Under the pieces are notes generated by a model. The model ran no database searches. It was not told where the DNA came from and worked only from the letters and a program-made list of their open reading frames with translations. Below, piece after piece: positions 31,671-38,713 of a stretch of 64,000 nt of DNA. The stretch covers positions 204,126 through 268,125 of the forward strand of contig NZ_MQUQ01000020.1 in NCBI RefSeq assembly GCF_001953865.1, read 5' to 3'. The first letter of the stretch is position 1, and the number at the start of each line of letters is the position of its first letter. The translations under genes and the position numbers were made by a program. Origin of the DNA: Amycolatopsis coloradensis (lineage in GTDB: Bacteria > Actinomycetota > Actinomycetes > Mycobacteriales > Pseudonocardiaceae).

Positions 31671-33361
31671 TGCAGGACGCCTTCTTCGGCCCGCGTGACC
31701 CATTGGGCGAATCGCTCGCCGGGATCGCGGCCGGCGAGGTACGCCCGCACGACCCGCTCGACGTACGCGGTCAGCTCCGAAGCGGTCACCTTGTGGCCAC
31801 GCAGCTTCCGGCCGAACCCGGCGTCCAGGCCGAGCCCGCCGCCGAGGTGCACCTGGAAGCCTTCGACCTGCTTGCCGTCCTCGTCGGTGACGATCTGGCC
31901 CTTGAGCCCGATGTCGGCGGTCTGGATCCGCGCGCAGGAGTTGGGGCAGCCGTTGAGGTGCACGGTCACCGGGTTGTCGAACTCGGCCTGGATGTCGGCG
32001 AGGCGCTTCTCCAGTTCGTCGACCAGCTGGATGGCGCGGGCCTTGGTCTCGACGATGGCGAGCTTGCAGTATTCCAGCCCGGTGCAGGCCATGATCCCGC
32101 GCCGCCACGGCGAGGGCTCGACTTGCAGGCCCAGGTCGGCCAGTTCGGTCTTCAGTCCGCCGATTTCGGCCTCGGGGACGTCGAGGACCACGAGTTTCTG
32201 TTGCGGGGTCAGCCTGACGCGGTTCGAGCCGGCGCGTTCGGCGGCCTTCGCGACCGCCAGCAGGGTGGCGCCGGAGACGCGGCCCGCGATCGGTGCGGCG
32301 CCGACGTAGAACCTGCCGTCGGTCTGCGGGTGCACGCCGACGTGATCGATCTGCGTGGCGGGCACCTCGGGCGCCGGGCCGTCGGTCAGCTTGCGCTTGA
32401 GGTACTCGTCTTCCAGTACCTGACGGAACTTCGCGGCACCCCAGTCCTTCACCAGGAACTTGATCCTGGCGCGGGCACGCAGGCGCCGGTAGCCGTAGTC
32501 GCGGAAGACGCTGATCACGCCTTCCCAGACGTCGGGGACCTCGTCCAGGGGGACCCAGGCGCCCAGCCGCTGCCCGATCATCGGGTTGGTGGACAGGCCG
32601 CCGCCGACCCAGAGGTCGAAGCCGGGCCCGTGCTCGGGATGGTTCACCCCGACGAAGGCGATGTCGTGGATTTCGTGGGCGACGTCCTGCTGGCCCGAGA
32701 TCGCGGTCTTGAACTTGCGTGGCAGGTTCGAGTAACGCGGGTCGCCGATGTAGCGGCGCTTGATCTCGTCGATCGCGGGCGTGCCGTCGATGATCTCGTC
32801 CGCGGCGATGCCGGCGACAGGGGAGCCGAGGATGACACGCGGGCTGTCGCCGCAGGCCTCCATCGTGGTCATCCCGGCGTTCTCCAGCTTGGCCCAGATC
32901 GTCGGGACGTCCTCGACCTGGATCCAGTGGTACTGGATGTTCTGCCGGTCGGTGATGTCGGCGGTGTCGCGCGCGTGGGTCTGCGAGATCTCGGCGAGTA
33001 CGGCCAGCTGGCCGGTGGTCAGCGCGCCGCCGTCGAGCCGGACCCGCAGCATGAAGTAGCGGTCGTCGAGCTCCTCGGGCTCCAGCGTCGCGGTGCGGCC
33101 GCCGTCGATCCCCGGTTTGCGCTGGGTGTAGAGGCCGAACCAGCGGAACCGGCCGCGGAGGTCACCGGGGTCGATCGAGTCGAACCCGCGGTGGGCGTAG
33201 ATGTTCTCGATCCGGGCCCGGACGTTGAGCGGGTTGTCGTCCTTCTTGGACCGCTCGTTGGGGTTCAGCGGTTCGCGATACCCCAACGCCCACTGTCCTT
33301 CGCCCCGTTTCTGTTTCACCCGGGGCGTGCGGGCAGGGGTCTCGCGCGTGGGCGACGACAT
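31667..33361 (-). CDS. sir: Ferredoxin-dependent assimilatory sulfite reductase
   Basis: Six-electron reduction of sulfite to sulfide. The 564-residue nitrite/sulfite reductase has two ferredoxin-like halves. The siroheme/4Fe-4S cysteines are in CTGLEYCKLAIVETK and NGCPNSCARI (CxxxxxC and CxxxC). FTDRQNIQYHWI-type sequence (ITDRQNIQYHWIQVEDVPTI) is conserved. Nitrite reductases share the fold, but cysH/D/N and the chelatase argue for sulfite. First large gene of the operon, just after a leader peptide. Confidence 0.94.
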   Translation of the reverse strand: MSSPTRETPARTPRVKQKRGEGQWALGYREPLNPNERSKKDDNPLNVRARIENIYAHRGFDSIDPGDLRGRFRWFGLYTQRKPGIDGGRTATLEPEELDDRYFMLRVRLDGGALTTGQLAVLAEISQTHARDTADITDRQNIQYHWIQVEDVPTIWAKLENAGMTTMEACGDSPRVILGSPVAGIAADEIIDGTPAIDEIKRRYIGDPRYSNLPRKFKTAISGQQDVAHEIHDIAFVGVNHPEHGPGFDLWVGGGLSTNPMIGQRLGAWVPLDEVPDVWEGVISVFRDYGYRRLRARARIKFLVKDWGAAKFRQVLEDEYLKRKLTDGPAPEVPATQIDHVGVHPQTDGRFYVGAAPIAGRVSGATLLAVAKAAERAGSNRVRLTPQQKLVVLDVPEAEIGGLKTELADLGLQVEPSPWRRGIMACTGLEYCKLAIVETKARAIQLVDELEKRLADIQAEFDNPVTVHLNGCPNSCARIQTADIGLKGQIVTDEDGKQVEGFQVHLGGGLGLDAGFGRKLRGHKVTASELTAYVERVVRAYLAGRDPGERFAQWVTRAEEGVLQ

Positions 33362-33397
33362 GGGAGTCCTCCGGCAGATCGTGGTGGTGGCGGGGAG

Positions 33398-33484
33398 TCA
33401 GCGGTTCGTCGCACAGAGCGCGCTCGCCACGCGACGAAGATCCACGTGGCGGCGTGCCACGAGGGTGATTCCGGCGCGGGTCAT
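33398..33484 (-). CDS. Leader peptide upstream of sulfite reductase
   Basis: A 28-residue peptide encoded 36 bases before the sulfite reductase start: it contains LVARRHVDLRRVASALC and ends ATNR. This LVxRRHVDLxRxxxAxC pattern recurs in short leader peptides ahead of actinobacterial sulfur and cysteine genes. The Cys near the C-terminus fits cysteine- or translation-coupled control: slow decoding there would change folding of the following ribosome site. Mechanism is inferred. Confidence 0.75.
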   Translation of the reverse strand: MTRAGITLVARRHVDLRRVASALCATNR

Positions 33485-33637
33485 TCGTTCAGCGTGCCAC
33501 GCGCCCACTATGTGGTCTAGGCCGGTCCGAATGCTGGGAACAACGTCCGCATGTGGACGTTTCCGCTGGTCGGAGGCCTGCTTTGACGGTCAAGTCCGAG
33601 CTCGCGGACCGACACTGTGACGCAGAACGCGCACGGC

Positions 33638-34210
33638 TCAAGAAGGGAGGACGCGGTCCACGATGGTCCGGATGACGTCTTCGTCGGTGACGTCCGCCAG
33701 CACCTCCGGCAGGGTCAGTCGTTCGACGGTGAGCCCGGTCAGCGCGAGATACATCAGCAGCACTTCGGCCCGTCCGCCCGGCATCCCGGCCGCGACGTGC
33801 CAGTCGACGCTCAGGTCGATTCCTTCGCGGATCGTCTTGGTCAGCTCGGCCGCCAGATCCGGGCGGCGGGTGGCTTCGAGCCGGAGTTCGAGCAGGGCGA
33901 GATAGGGCTCGCGGTGGGCGGTCAGCCGCCCCATGAGCTCGCCGAGCAGCACGCCCACCCGGTCGTGGGACGGCGTCTCCGCCTGCGGGTTCGCCATCAC
34001 GTCCGCCGGTGCCGACAGCCGTTCGTGCACGCGGACGCCGACCTCGCCGAGCAGCTGATCCCGGTTGCGGAAGTAGTTGGACGTCGTTCCCGGCGGGACG
34101 TCCGCTTCGACGTCCACGGCGCGATAGGTGAGCCCGCGCGCGCCCTCGCGGGCGAGGACGGTGATGGCGGCGTCGGTGAGGGCGGTCCGGCGCTCCGGAT
34201 TCTGTCGCAT
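33638..34210 (-). CDS. TetR-family transcriptional regulator
   Basis: A 190-residue repressor. The helix-turn-helix is LTDAAITVLAREGARGLTYRAVDVEADVPPGTTSNYFRNRDQLL; the rest is an all-helical ligand-binding domain. Divergent from a VOC gene, with a palindrome midway between them; it probably represses both. No effector can be inferred. Confidence 0.9.
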   Translation of the reverse strand: MRQNPERRTALTDAAITVLAREGARGLTYRAVDVEADVPPGTTSNYFRNRDQLLGEVGVRVHERLSAPADVMANPQAETPSHDRVGVLLGELMGRLTAHREPYLALLELRLEATRRPDLAAELTKTIREGIDLSVDWHVAAGMPGGRAEVLLMYLALTGLTVERLTLPEVLADVTDEDVIRTIVDRVLPS

Positions 34211-34235
34211 CGGAACATTCTCCTTGCTTCGCTCA

Positions 34236-34271
34236 AACCACTATGTCTATAGTACTACGTATCAAGTGGTT
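34236..34271. promoter_or_regulatory. Operator candidate between TetR and VOC genes
   Basis: AACCACT (34236-34242) and AGTGGTT (34265-34271) are inverted copies, and the 8-base palindrome TAGTACTA (34250-34257) sits in the middle. This AT-rich centre, in an 81-bp divergent gap, is where a TetR dimer would be expected. Confidence 0.45.
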
Positions 34272-34291
34272 CGACTGGGAGGAAACACCAG

Positions 34292-34705
34292 ATGCAACTC
34301 AGCGGTTTCGGTGCCTGTGTGCTCGTCGACGACATCGCCGAGACCACCGCCTGGTGGAAGCGGCACCTGCGGTTGACGGTGACGATCGAGCTCGACTGGT
34401 TCTCCAGCCTCAACACCGGCGTCCCCGGCTATGAGATGAGCTTCGCGAAGCGCGGCCACAAGGCCACGCCGGAGCCTTGGCGGTCGCAGGAGGCCGCCGG
34501 CTCGATGGTCGGGTTCATGGTCGCCGACGCGGCGGCCGAATACGAGCGGCTGCGCGGGGAAGGGGTCAAGATCGTCACGGAACTCGTGGACGAGGAATTC
34601 GGCCAGCGGCACTTCTACATCGAGGACCTCAACGGCTTCCTGATCGACATCATCGAGGTGATTCCGCCGTCCCCGGAATGGTTGGCCGCGAACGGGCTGG
34701 CCTAG
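34292..34705 (+). CDS. VOC superfamily protein
   Basis: A 137-residue single-module VOC protein: VLVDDIAETTAWWKRHLRLTVTI, HFYIEDLNGFLIDIIEVI near the end. Glyoxalase/bleomycin-resistance fold. It is divergently paired with a TetR gene, an arrangement common for inducible detoxification. The ATG at 34292 follows GGAGGAAAC. Confidence 0.83.
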   Translation: MQLSGFGACVLVDDIAETTAWWKRHLRLTVTIELDWFSSLNTGVPGYEMSFAKRGHKATPEPWRSQEAAGSMVGFMVADAAAEYERLRGEGVKIVTELVDEEFGQRHFYIEDLNGFLIDIIEVIPPSPEWLAANGLA

Positions 34706-35066
34706 TACCGCTTCGGGTGAGTGAGGCCGCCGTCGCCGCCGGCTTCGGTCTCCGATCCACAGAGGACGGAGAAGTTGCGCATGCGCCGATGGGTGGTCGC
34801 CGCGGTTTCGCCCGATGAAGGGGCGGTGCCGCGCACGGGCGGCTCGTACCGCTTCGAGGCGGTCGGCTGCGCGCCGAACGCCAGAGGGCATCTCGCCAAC
34901 GTGGTCGACGACTGCTCGATCTCCATGGAACCCTCGTCTGGGTGCGGTTCGAGGACGGCATCCGCTCGACGTCGGTCGAGGTGCGTATCGCCGACCGGTA
35001 GCGCGTTCTCGTGAAGGCCTCCTTCCCCGGGGAGGGAGGCCTTCAGGGAGTGGGGGACACTGGGGT
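34706..35066. other. 361-bp gap with a possible broken small gene and a hairpin
   Basis: No intact gene is convincing. From ATG 34780, ribosome-like GGACGGAGAAG upstream, a plus frame reads MRRWVVAAVSPDEGAVPRTG, then YRFEAVG, and degenerates near 34925; just there another plus frame begins to look protein-like (GTLVWVRFEDGIRSTSVEV, ending IADR with a stop at 35001). Together they could be one 75-80-residue protein with a frameshift. An inverted repeat at 35013-35044 (GAAGGCCTCC...GGGAGGCCTTC) is probably a terminator. Confidence 0.3.
35013..35044. terminator. Inverted repeat before hemW
   Basis: GAAGGCCTCCTTCCCC is followed directly by GGGGAGGGAGGCCTTC, a 16-bp stem with one G-T wobble and almost no loop. 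It is 23 bases before the hemW start, so it isolates hemW from upstream transcription. Confidence 0.55.
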
Positions 35067-36281
35067 GTGCCCGCGTTGCTGCCCGAAACCACCACGCCCG
35101 TCGAGTCCGCGCTCCCCGAGAGCGCGCTGGAAGGGCTCGGCACCCGGCCGTTCGGCGTCTACGTGCACGTCCCGTTCTGCGCGACCCGGTGCGGCTACTG
35201 CGACTTCAACACCTACACCGCCGGTGAGCTGGACAGCGATTCGTCGCCGCAGTCCTGGCTCGAAGGCCTCAAGCGCGAGTTCGACCTGGCCTCGCGCGTG
35301 CTCGGGAAGCCGCCCGCGGTCGACACCGTCTTCGTCGGCGGTGGCACTCCGTCCCTGCTCGGGGCGGATGGCCTGCGCGGCGTTCTCGACGCTGTCCGCG
35401 ACACGTTCGGCCTCGCGCCGGACGCCGAGGTGACGACGGAGTCCAATCCGGAGTCCACCTCGCCGGAGTTCTTCGCGGGGATCCGTGACGCCGGGTACAA
35501 CCGGATCTCACTCGGGATGCAGTCGGCCGCGAAGCACGTCCTGAAGATCCTCGACCGCGTGCACACCGCGGGCCGTCCGGTCGCGGCCGCCGAAGAAGCG
35601 CGGGCCGCCGGGTTCGAGCACGTCAACCTCGACGTCATCTACGGCACGCCGGGGGAGCGGGTCGAAGACCTCCAAGCCTCGCTGGACGCGGTGCTCGCCG
35701 CGGGCGTCGACCACGTCTCGGCGTACGCGCTGATCGTCGAGGAGGGCACCGCGCTCGCCCGCCGCATCCGCCGCGGCGAACTGCCCGCACCGGACGACGA
35801 CGTACTCGCCGCCGACTACGAGATGATCGACCGCGTCCTCGCTTCGGCGGGTCTGCGCTGGTACGAGGTGTCCAACTGGGCGACGTCGGAGGAAGCCCGC
35901 TGCCGGCACAACGTCGGCTACTGGCGTGGCGGTGACTGGTGGGGCGCGGGGCCCGGCGCGCACAGCCACGTCGGTGGCGTCCGCTGGTGGAACGTCAAAC
36001 ACCCGGCCCGCTATGCCGCTTCCCTCGCCGCAGGGGAGTCGCCTGCCGCCGGTCGCGAACTGCTGACCGGCGAAGACCGGCATCTGGAACGCGTGATGCT
36101 GGAACTCCGGCTGTCGGAAGGACTTCCGCTCGACGCCCTCGACGACGACGGGCGGGCCGAAGCTCGCGTCGCCGCCGCCGAGGGTTTGCTCGATCAGTTC
36201 GCTTTGGATGGTCAGGGGCGGGCGGTGCTGACCGACCGGGGACGGTTGCTGGCGGACGGGTTGGTGCGGAGGCTCACCTGA
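35067..36281 (+). CDS. hemW: Radical SAM heme chaperone HemW
   Basis: A 404-residue coproporphyrinogen-dehydrogenase-like radical SAM protein: HVPFCATRCGYCDFNTY supplies the CxxxCxxC cluster ligands, with FVGGGTPSLL next. HemW binds and inserts heme into target proteins; the extra N-terminal Cys typical of true HemN oxidases is not evident. The GTG at 35067 is chosen because family sequence begins shortly after. The lepA-hemW order is common in bacteria, here separated by an insertion of many genes. Confidence 0.9.
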   Translation: MPALLPETTTPVESALPESALEGLGTRPFGVYVHVPFCATRCGYCDFNTYTAGELDSDSSPQSWLEGLKREFDLASRVLGKPPAVDTVFVGGGTPSLLGADGLRGVLDAVRDTFGLAPDAEVTTESNPESTSPEFFAGIRDAGYNRISLGMQSAAKHVLKILDRVHTAGRPVAAAEEARAAGFEHVNLDVIYGTPGERVEDLQASLDAVLAAGVDHVSAYALIVEEGTALARRIRRGELPAPDDDVLAADYEMIDRVLASAGLRWYEVSNWATSEEARCRHNVGYWRGGDWWGAGPGAHSHVGGVRWWNVKHPARYAASLAAGESPAAGRELLTGEDRHLERVMLELRLSEGLPLDALDDDGRAEARVAAAEGLLDQFALDGQGRAVLTDRGRLLADGLVRRLT

Positions 36282-36320
36282 GCAGGGCACCACACAGTGA
36301 GGACACGGTCCGGCATCGGG

Positions 36321-36995
36321 TCACGAGGCCCTGGACGCGAGGCCGGTGAGGAACAGATCGATGGCGAGCTCGAACCGTTCCCGCGCGGTCTCCGCGGTGA
36401 GGTATTCGCCCGACCCCAGCAGATTCGGGAACGTGCCGGGCGGGAACGACGTCATGTACTCGACCATCCGTTTGCCGCGTTCCTCCTGCTCGGCCAGGTT
36501 GATGTCGCCGTGCTGCCATCCAGCGCCTTCGTAGGCGAAAGCCTTGGCGTAGAGCCATAACGCGTCGGCGGCGAACAGCGCTCGCTTGAGGTCGAGGCCG
36601 CCCGCGCGCAGTACCGCGAGCATGGCTTCGGCCTGCTGCAAGGCGTTCGCGCCCACGGGTACGGTGATGGCCCACGCGATCTTGGCGATCCCGGGGAACG
36701 ACGTCAGCGCGCGCACGTTCTCGCGCAGCAGATCCTTCGCCTGCTCGACCCATCGCCGCGGATCGGGCTCGGGGAACGGGCCGAAGTCGAGGACGTGGTC
36801 GACCATCAGCTCGTGGAGTTCGTCCTTGTTCGCGACGTGGGCGTAGAGCGAGGCAGGGCCGGTGTCCAGCGCCTGGGCCACGCGCCGCATGCTCACCGCC
36901 TCCAGCCCCTCGGCGGCGAGGAGGTCCAGTGCCGTCTTCACCACGAGCTCCTGGGACAGCACGGGTTTCTCGGCGCGACGCCGGGGCCTGCTCAC
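36321..36995 (-). CDS. TetR-family transcriptional regulator
   Basis: A 224-residue regulator. N-terminal SQELVVKTALDLLAAEGLEAVSMRRVAQALDTGPASLYAHVANKDEL is the helix-turn-helix; the C-terminus resembles the TetR-class C domain (GAGWQHGDINLAEQEERGKR). Divergent from a SnoaL-like gene; three regularly spaced palindromes cover the gap. Confidence 0.92.
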   Translation of the reverse strand: MSRPRRRAEKPVLSQELVVKTALDLLAAEGLEAVSMRRVAQALDTGPASLYAHVANKDELHELMVDHVLDFGPFPEPDPRRWVEQAKDLLRENVRALTSFPGIAKIAWAITVPVGANALQQAEAMLAVLRAGGLDLKRALFAADALWLYAKAFAYEGAGWQHGDINLAEQEERGKRMVEYMTSFPPGTFPNLLGSGEYLTAETARERFELAIDLFLTGLASRAS

Positions 36996-37035
36996 TTCGT
37001 TCGCCTCCTGATCCGGGGTTCGCCGGGAACTCTAC

Positions 37036-37064
37036 TTGACGCGAACGCCGTTCGTCTGTAGAAC
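37036..37064 (+). promoter_or_regulatory. Sigma-70-type promoter of the SnoaL-like operon
   Basis: TTGACG (37036-37041) and TAGAAC (37059-37064) are spaced by 17 bases, 40 bp upstream of the ATG at 37107. The first operator palindrome fills the spacer and the second covers the -10. Confidence 0.5.
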
Positions 37065-37091
37065 GGTGTTCGTAAAACGAACGCTGTTCGT
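37041..37091. promoter_or_regulatory. Three evenly spaced TetR-type operators
   Basis: Three copies of a (C)GAAC-n3-GTTC(G) palindrome lie at 37041-37055 (GCGAACGCCGTTCGT), 37059-37073 (TAGAACGGTGTTCGT) and 37077-37091 (ACGAACGCTGTTCGT). Centres are exactly 18 bp apart. The spacer of three bases differs from the four of LexA boxes. The TetR gene next door is the obvious binder. Confidence 0.7.
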
Positions 37092-37106
37092 CCCGTTGGA
37101 GGAGCC

Positions 37107-37520
37107 ATGTCCGAACGAAAGACCGAAGTCCTGGCCGTGCTGAGCCGTCTCGCCGACGCGTGGAACGACGGTGACGCGGCCGCGTACGCGCGGTGGTTCA
37201 CCGAAGACGCCGACTACGTGACGTTCTTCGGGATGAACATGCCGGGGCGCGCGCTCATCGAAAGCTCGCACCGGGCCCTGTTCGAGGGGCCGCTGAAGGG
37301 GTCGAAGCTGGTGGCCGGCAGCGGTGAGCCCAAGGCCCGGTTCGTCCGGCCGGACGTCGCGATCGTCGTGTCCGGCGGCGGGTCTTCACCGGCGGGCGGC
37401 AAACCCGAACCGGGCCGGGAATCGACGCTGACGTACGTGCTGGTGGAGGAGCCCGAAGGCTGGCGCGTCGCGTCGTTCCAGAACACCAGGGTGAGTGATC
37501 CGGCCGCGAGCGTGGCGTGA
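37107..37520 (+). CDS. SnoaL-like / SgcJ-EcaC family protein
   Basis: A 137-residue NTF2-fold protein: LSRLADAWNDGDAAAYARWFTEDADYVTFFGMNMPGRALI, then FVRPDVAIVVSGGG and a WRVASFQNT strand. The family includes hydrolases, isomerases and orphan proteins of oxidative metabolism. First gene of a TetR-controlled unit; overlaps the next by four bases. Confidence 0.83.
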   Translation: MSERKTEVLAVLSRLADAWNDGDAAAYARWFTEDADYVTFFGMNMPGRALIESSHRALFEGPLKGSKLVAGSGEPKARFVRPDVAIVVSGGGSSPAGGKPEPGRESTLTYVLVEEPEGWRVASFQNTRVSDPAASVA

Positions 37521-37873
37521 AGCCGCTGGCCGAGGTGGCGGGCGTGGTGCCCGCGCCCGCCGATGAGGTCTTCGCCCGGATCGCGGGGACTCTGCGAGAG
37601 CAGCCGTACAACCCGCGCTTCGAGGTCGACGCCGAACGGCGCTTCGTCGCCCAGCAGGGCGGTTGGTGGTACCGCGGCGAGTACACCGTCGAGGAGGATC
37701 CGGCCGGTGCGCGGGTGACTCATCGCGTGTACAACGTCGCTTCCCATGGCCGGTGGGCGGTTCCGCTGGCGAACCGGTTCTTCGTCGGGTTCGCCGAGCG
37801 AACCAGGGAGGACTTTGTCCGGATGATGGAAGACCTCGCCCTGGCGGTAGGGGAAGGGCGTACGCTCGGTTAG
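37517..37873 (+). CDS. SRPBCC-like protein
   Basis: A 118-residue protein with the outline of an SRPBCC (START-like) ligand-binding domain: VVPAPADEVFARIAG, GGWWYRGEYTVEEDPAGARVTHRVYNVA, and the C-terminal helix. Not placed in a named family. GTG start overlapping the SnoaL-like stop. Its TAG stop is inside the iron-box palindrome of the next gene. Confidence 0.68.
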   Translation: MKPLAEVAGVVPAPADEVFARIAGTLREQPYNPRFEVDAERRFVAQQGGWWYRGEYTVEEDPAGARVTHRVYNVASHGRWAVPLANRFFVGFAERTREDFVRMMEDLALAVGEGRTLG

Positions 37874-37885
37874 GTTCACCTAACC
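37868..37885. promoter_or_regulatory. Iron box (DtxR/IdeR-type operator)
   Basis: GGTTAGGT-TC-ACCTAACC is a perfect 18-bp palindrome 18 bp upstream of the siderophore-interacting-protein start. It resembles the actinobacterial iron box TTAGGTTAGSCTAACCTAA in its arms. Iron-replete repression of the downstream gene follows. Confidence 0.68.
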
Positions 37886-37902
37886 CAGGAAAGGAATCGT
37901 GG

Positions 37903-38703
37903 ATGGCCGAGGCGCGTAAGCCGGCGTCGGCGACCCGGTTGCGGGTGCTGCGCACCGAGCGGATCACCCCGCATATGGTCCGGATCGTCGCTGGGGGAGA
38001 AGAAATCGCCTCCTTCCGCACCAACGAATTCACCGACGCCTACGTCAAGGTGCACTTCCGGGTGCCCGGCGTGACCTATCCAGAACCGTTCGACCTGGCG
38101 CGGGTCCGCGAAGAACTGCCGCGCGAGCAGTGGCCGCGGATGCGTTCCTACACCGTCCGGTCCTTCGACCGGGATCTCGGCGAACTGGTGCTCGACTTCG
38201 TCCACCACGGTGACGAGGGCGTCGCCGGACCGTGGGCCGCGGCCGCGAAACCCGGTGATGAGCTGCTGATCTCCGGTCCCGGCGGTGCGTACGCGCCGGG
38301 CGAGGAGGCCGACTGGCATCTGCTCGCCGGGGACGAGAGCGCCCTGCCGGCGATCGCCGCGTCCCTCGAGGCGATGCCGGTGGGCGTTCCCGTGCACGCG
38401 GTCATCCTCGTGGAGGACGCCGGCGAAGAGCAGTCGCTGGCCACCAAGGCCGAGGCGCGGATCACCTGGCTGCACCGGGGCAAGGGCGACGATCTCGCCG
38501 CCGCCGTCCGCGCGCTCGACTGGCACGACGGGGTCGTGCAGGCGTTCGTCCACGGCGAGGCGGGGTTCGTCCGGGACCTGCGGCGTCACCTGCTGGACGA
38601 CCGCGGGATGCGGCGCGACCTGCTGTCGATCTCCGGATACTGGCGGATCGGGAAGACCGACGAGGCGTGGCGACTGGAGAAACAGGCCGAGCGGAACGCG
38701 TAG
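37903..38703 (+). CDS. Siderophore-interacting protein (ferric-siderophore reductase)
   Basis: A 266-residue FAD-binding, NAD(P)H-dependent reductase that releases iron from imported siderophores. FAD motif RMRSYTVRSFD, then VLDFVHHGDEGVAGPWA and GGAYAP; C-terminal domain VHGEAGFVRDLRRHLLDDRG and GYWRIGKTDEAW. The ATG at 37903 follows AGGAAAGGA. Its iron box supports the role. Confidence 0.92.
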   Translation: MAEARKPASATRLRVLRTERITPHMVRIVAGGEEIASFRTNEFTDAYVKVHFRVPGVTYPEPFDLARVREELPREQWPRMRSYTVRSFDRDLGELVLDFVHHGDEGVAGPWAAAAKPGDELLISGPGGAYAPGEEADWHLLAGDESALPAIAASLEAMPVGVPVHAVILVEDAGEEQSLATKAEARITWLHRGKGDDLAAAVRALDWHDGVVQAFVHGEAGFVRDLRRHLLDDRGMRRDLLSISGYWRIGKTDEAWRLEKQAERNA

Positions 38704-38713
38704 CCTCGGTCGC

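Noticed and set aside
28632-33361. A missing APS kinase gene (cysC) as a sign of a broken operon
   Set aside because: The CysH protein has the extra cysteine pairs of APS reductases, so no kinase is needed for assimilation.
34702-34782. A 26-residue minus-strand peptide rich in Gly with a Cys (MRNFSVLCGS...), reminiscent of a RiPP precursor
   Set aside because: No ribosome site, no maturation enzymes nearby, and the plus strand carries better protein-like sequence.
37041-37091. LexA (SOS) boxes, because of the CGAAC...GTTCG pattern
   Set aside because: The spacer between the half-sites is three bases, not four, and an adjacent TetR gene explains the sites better.
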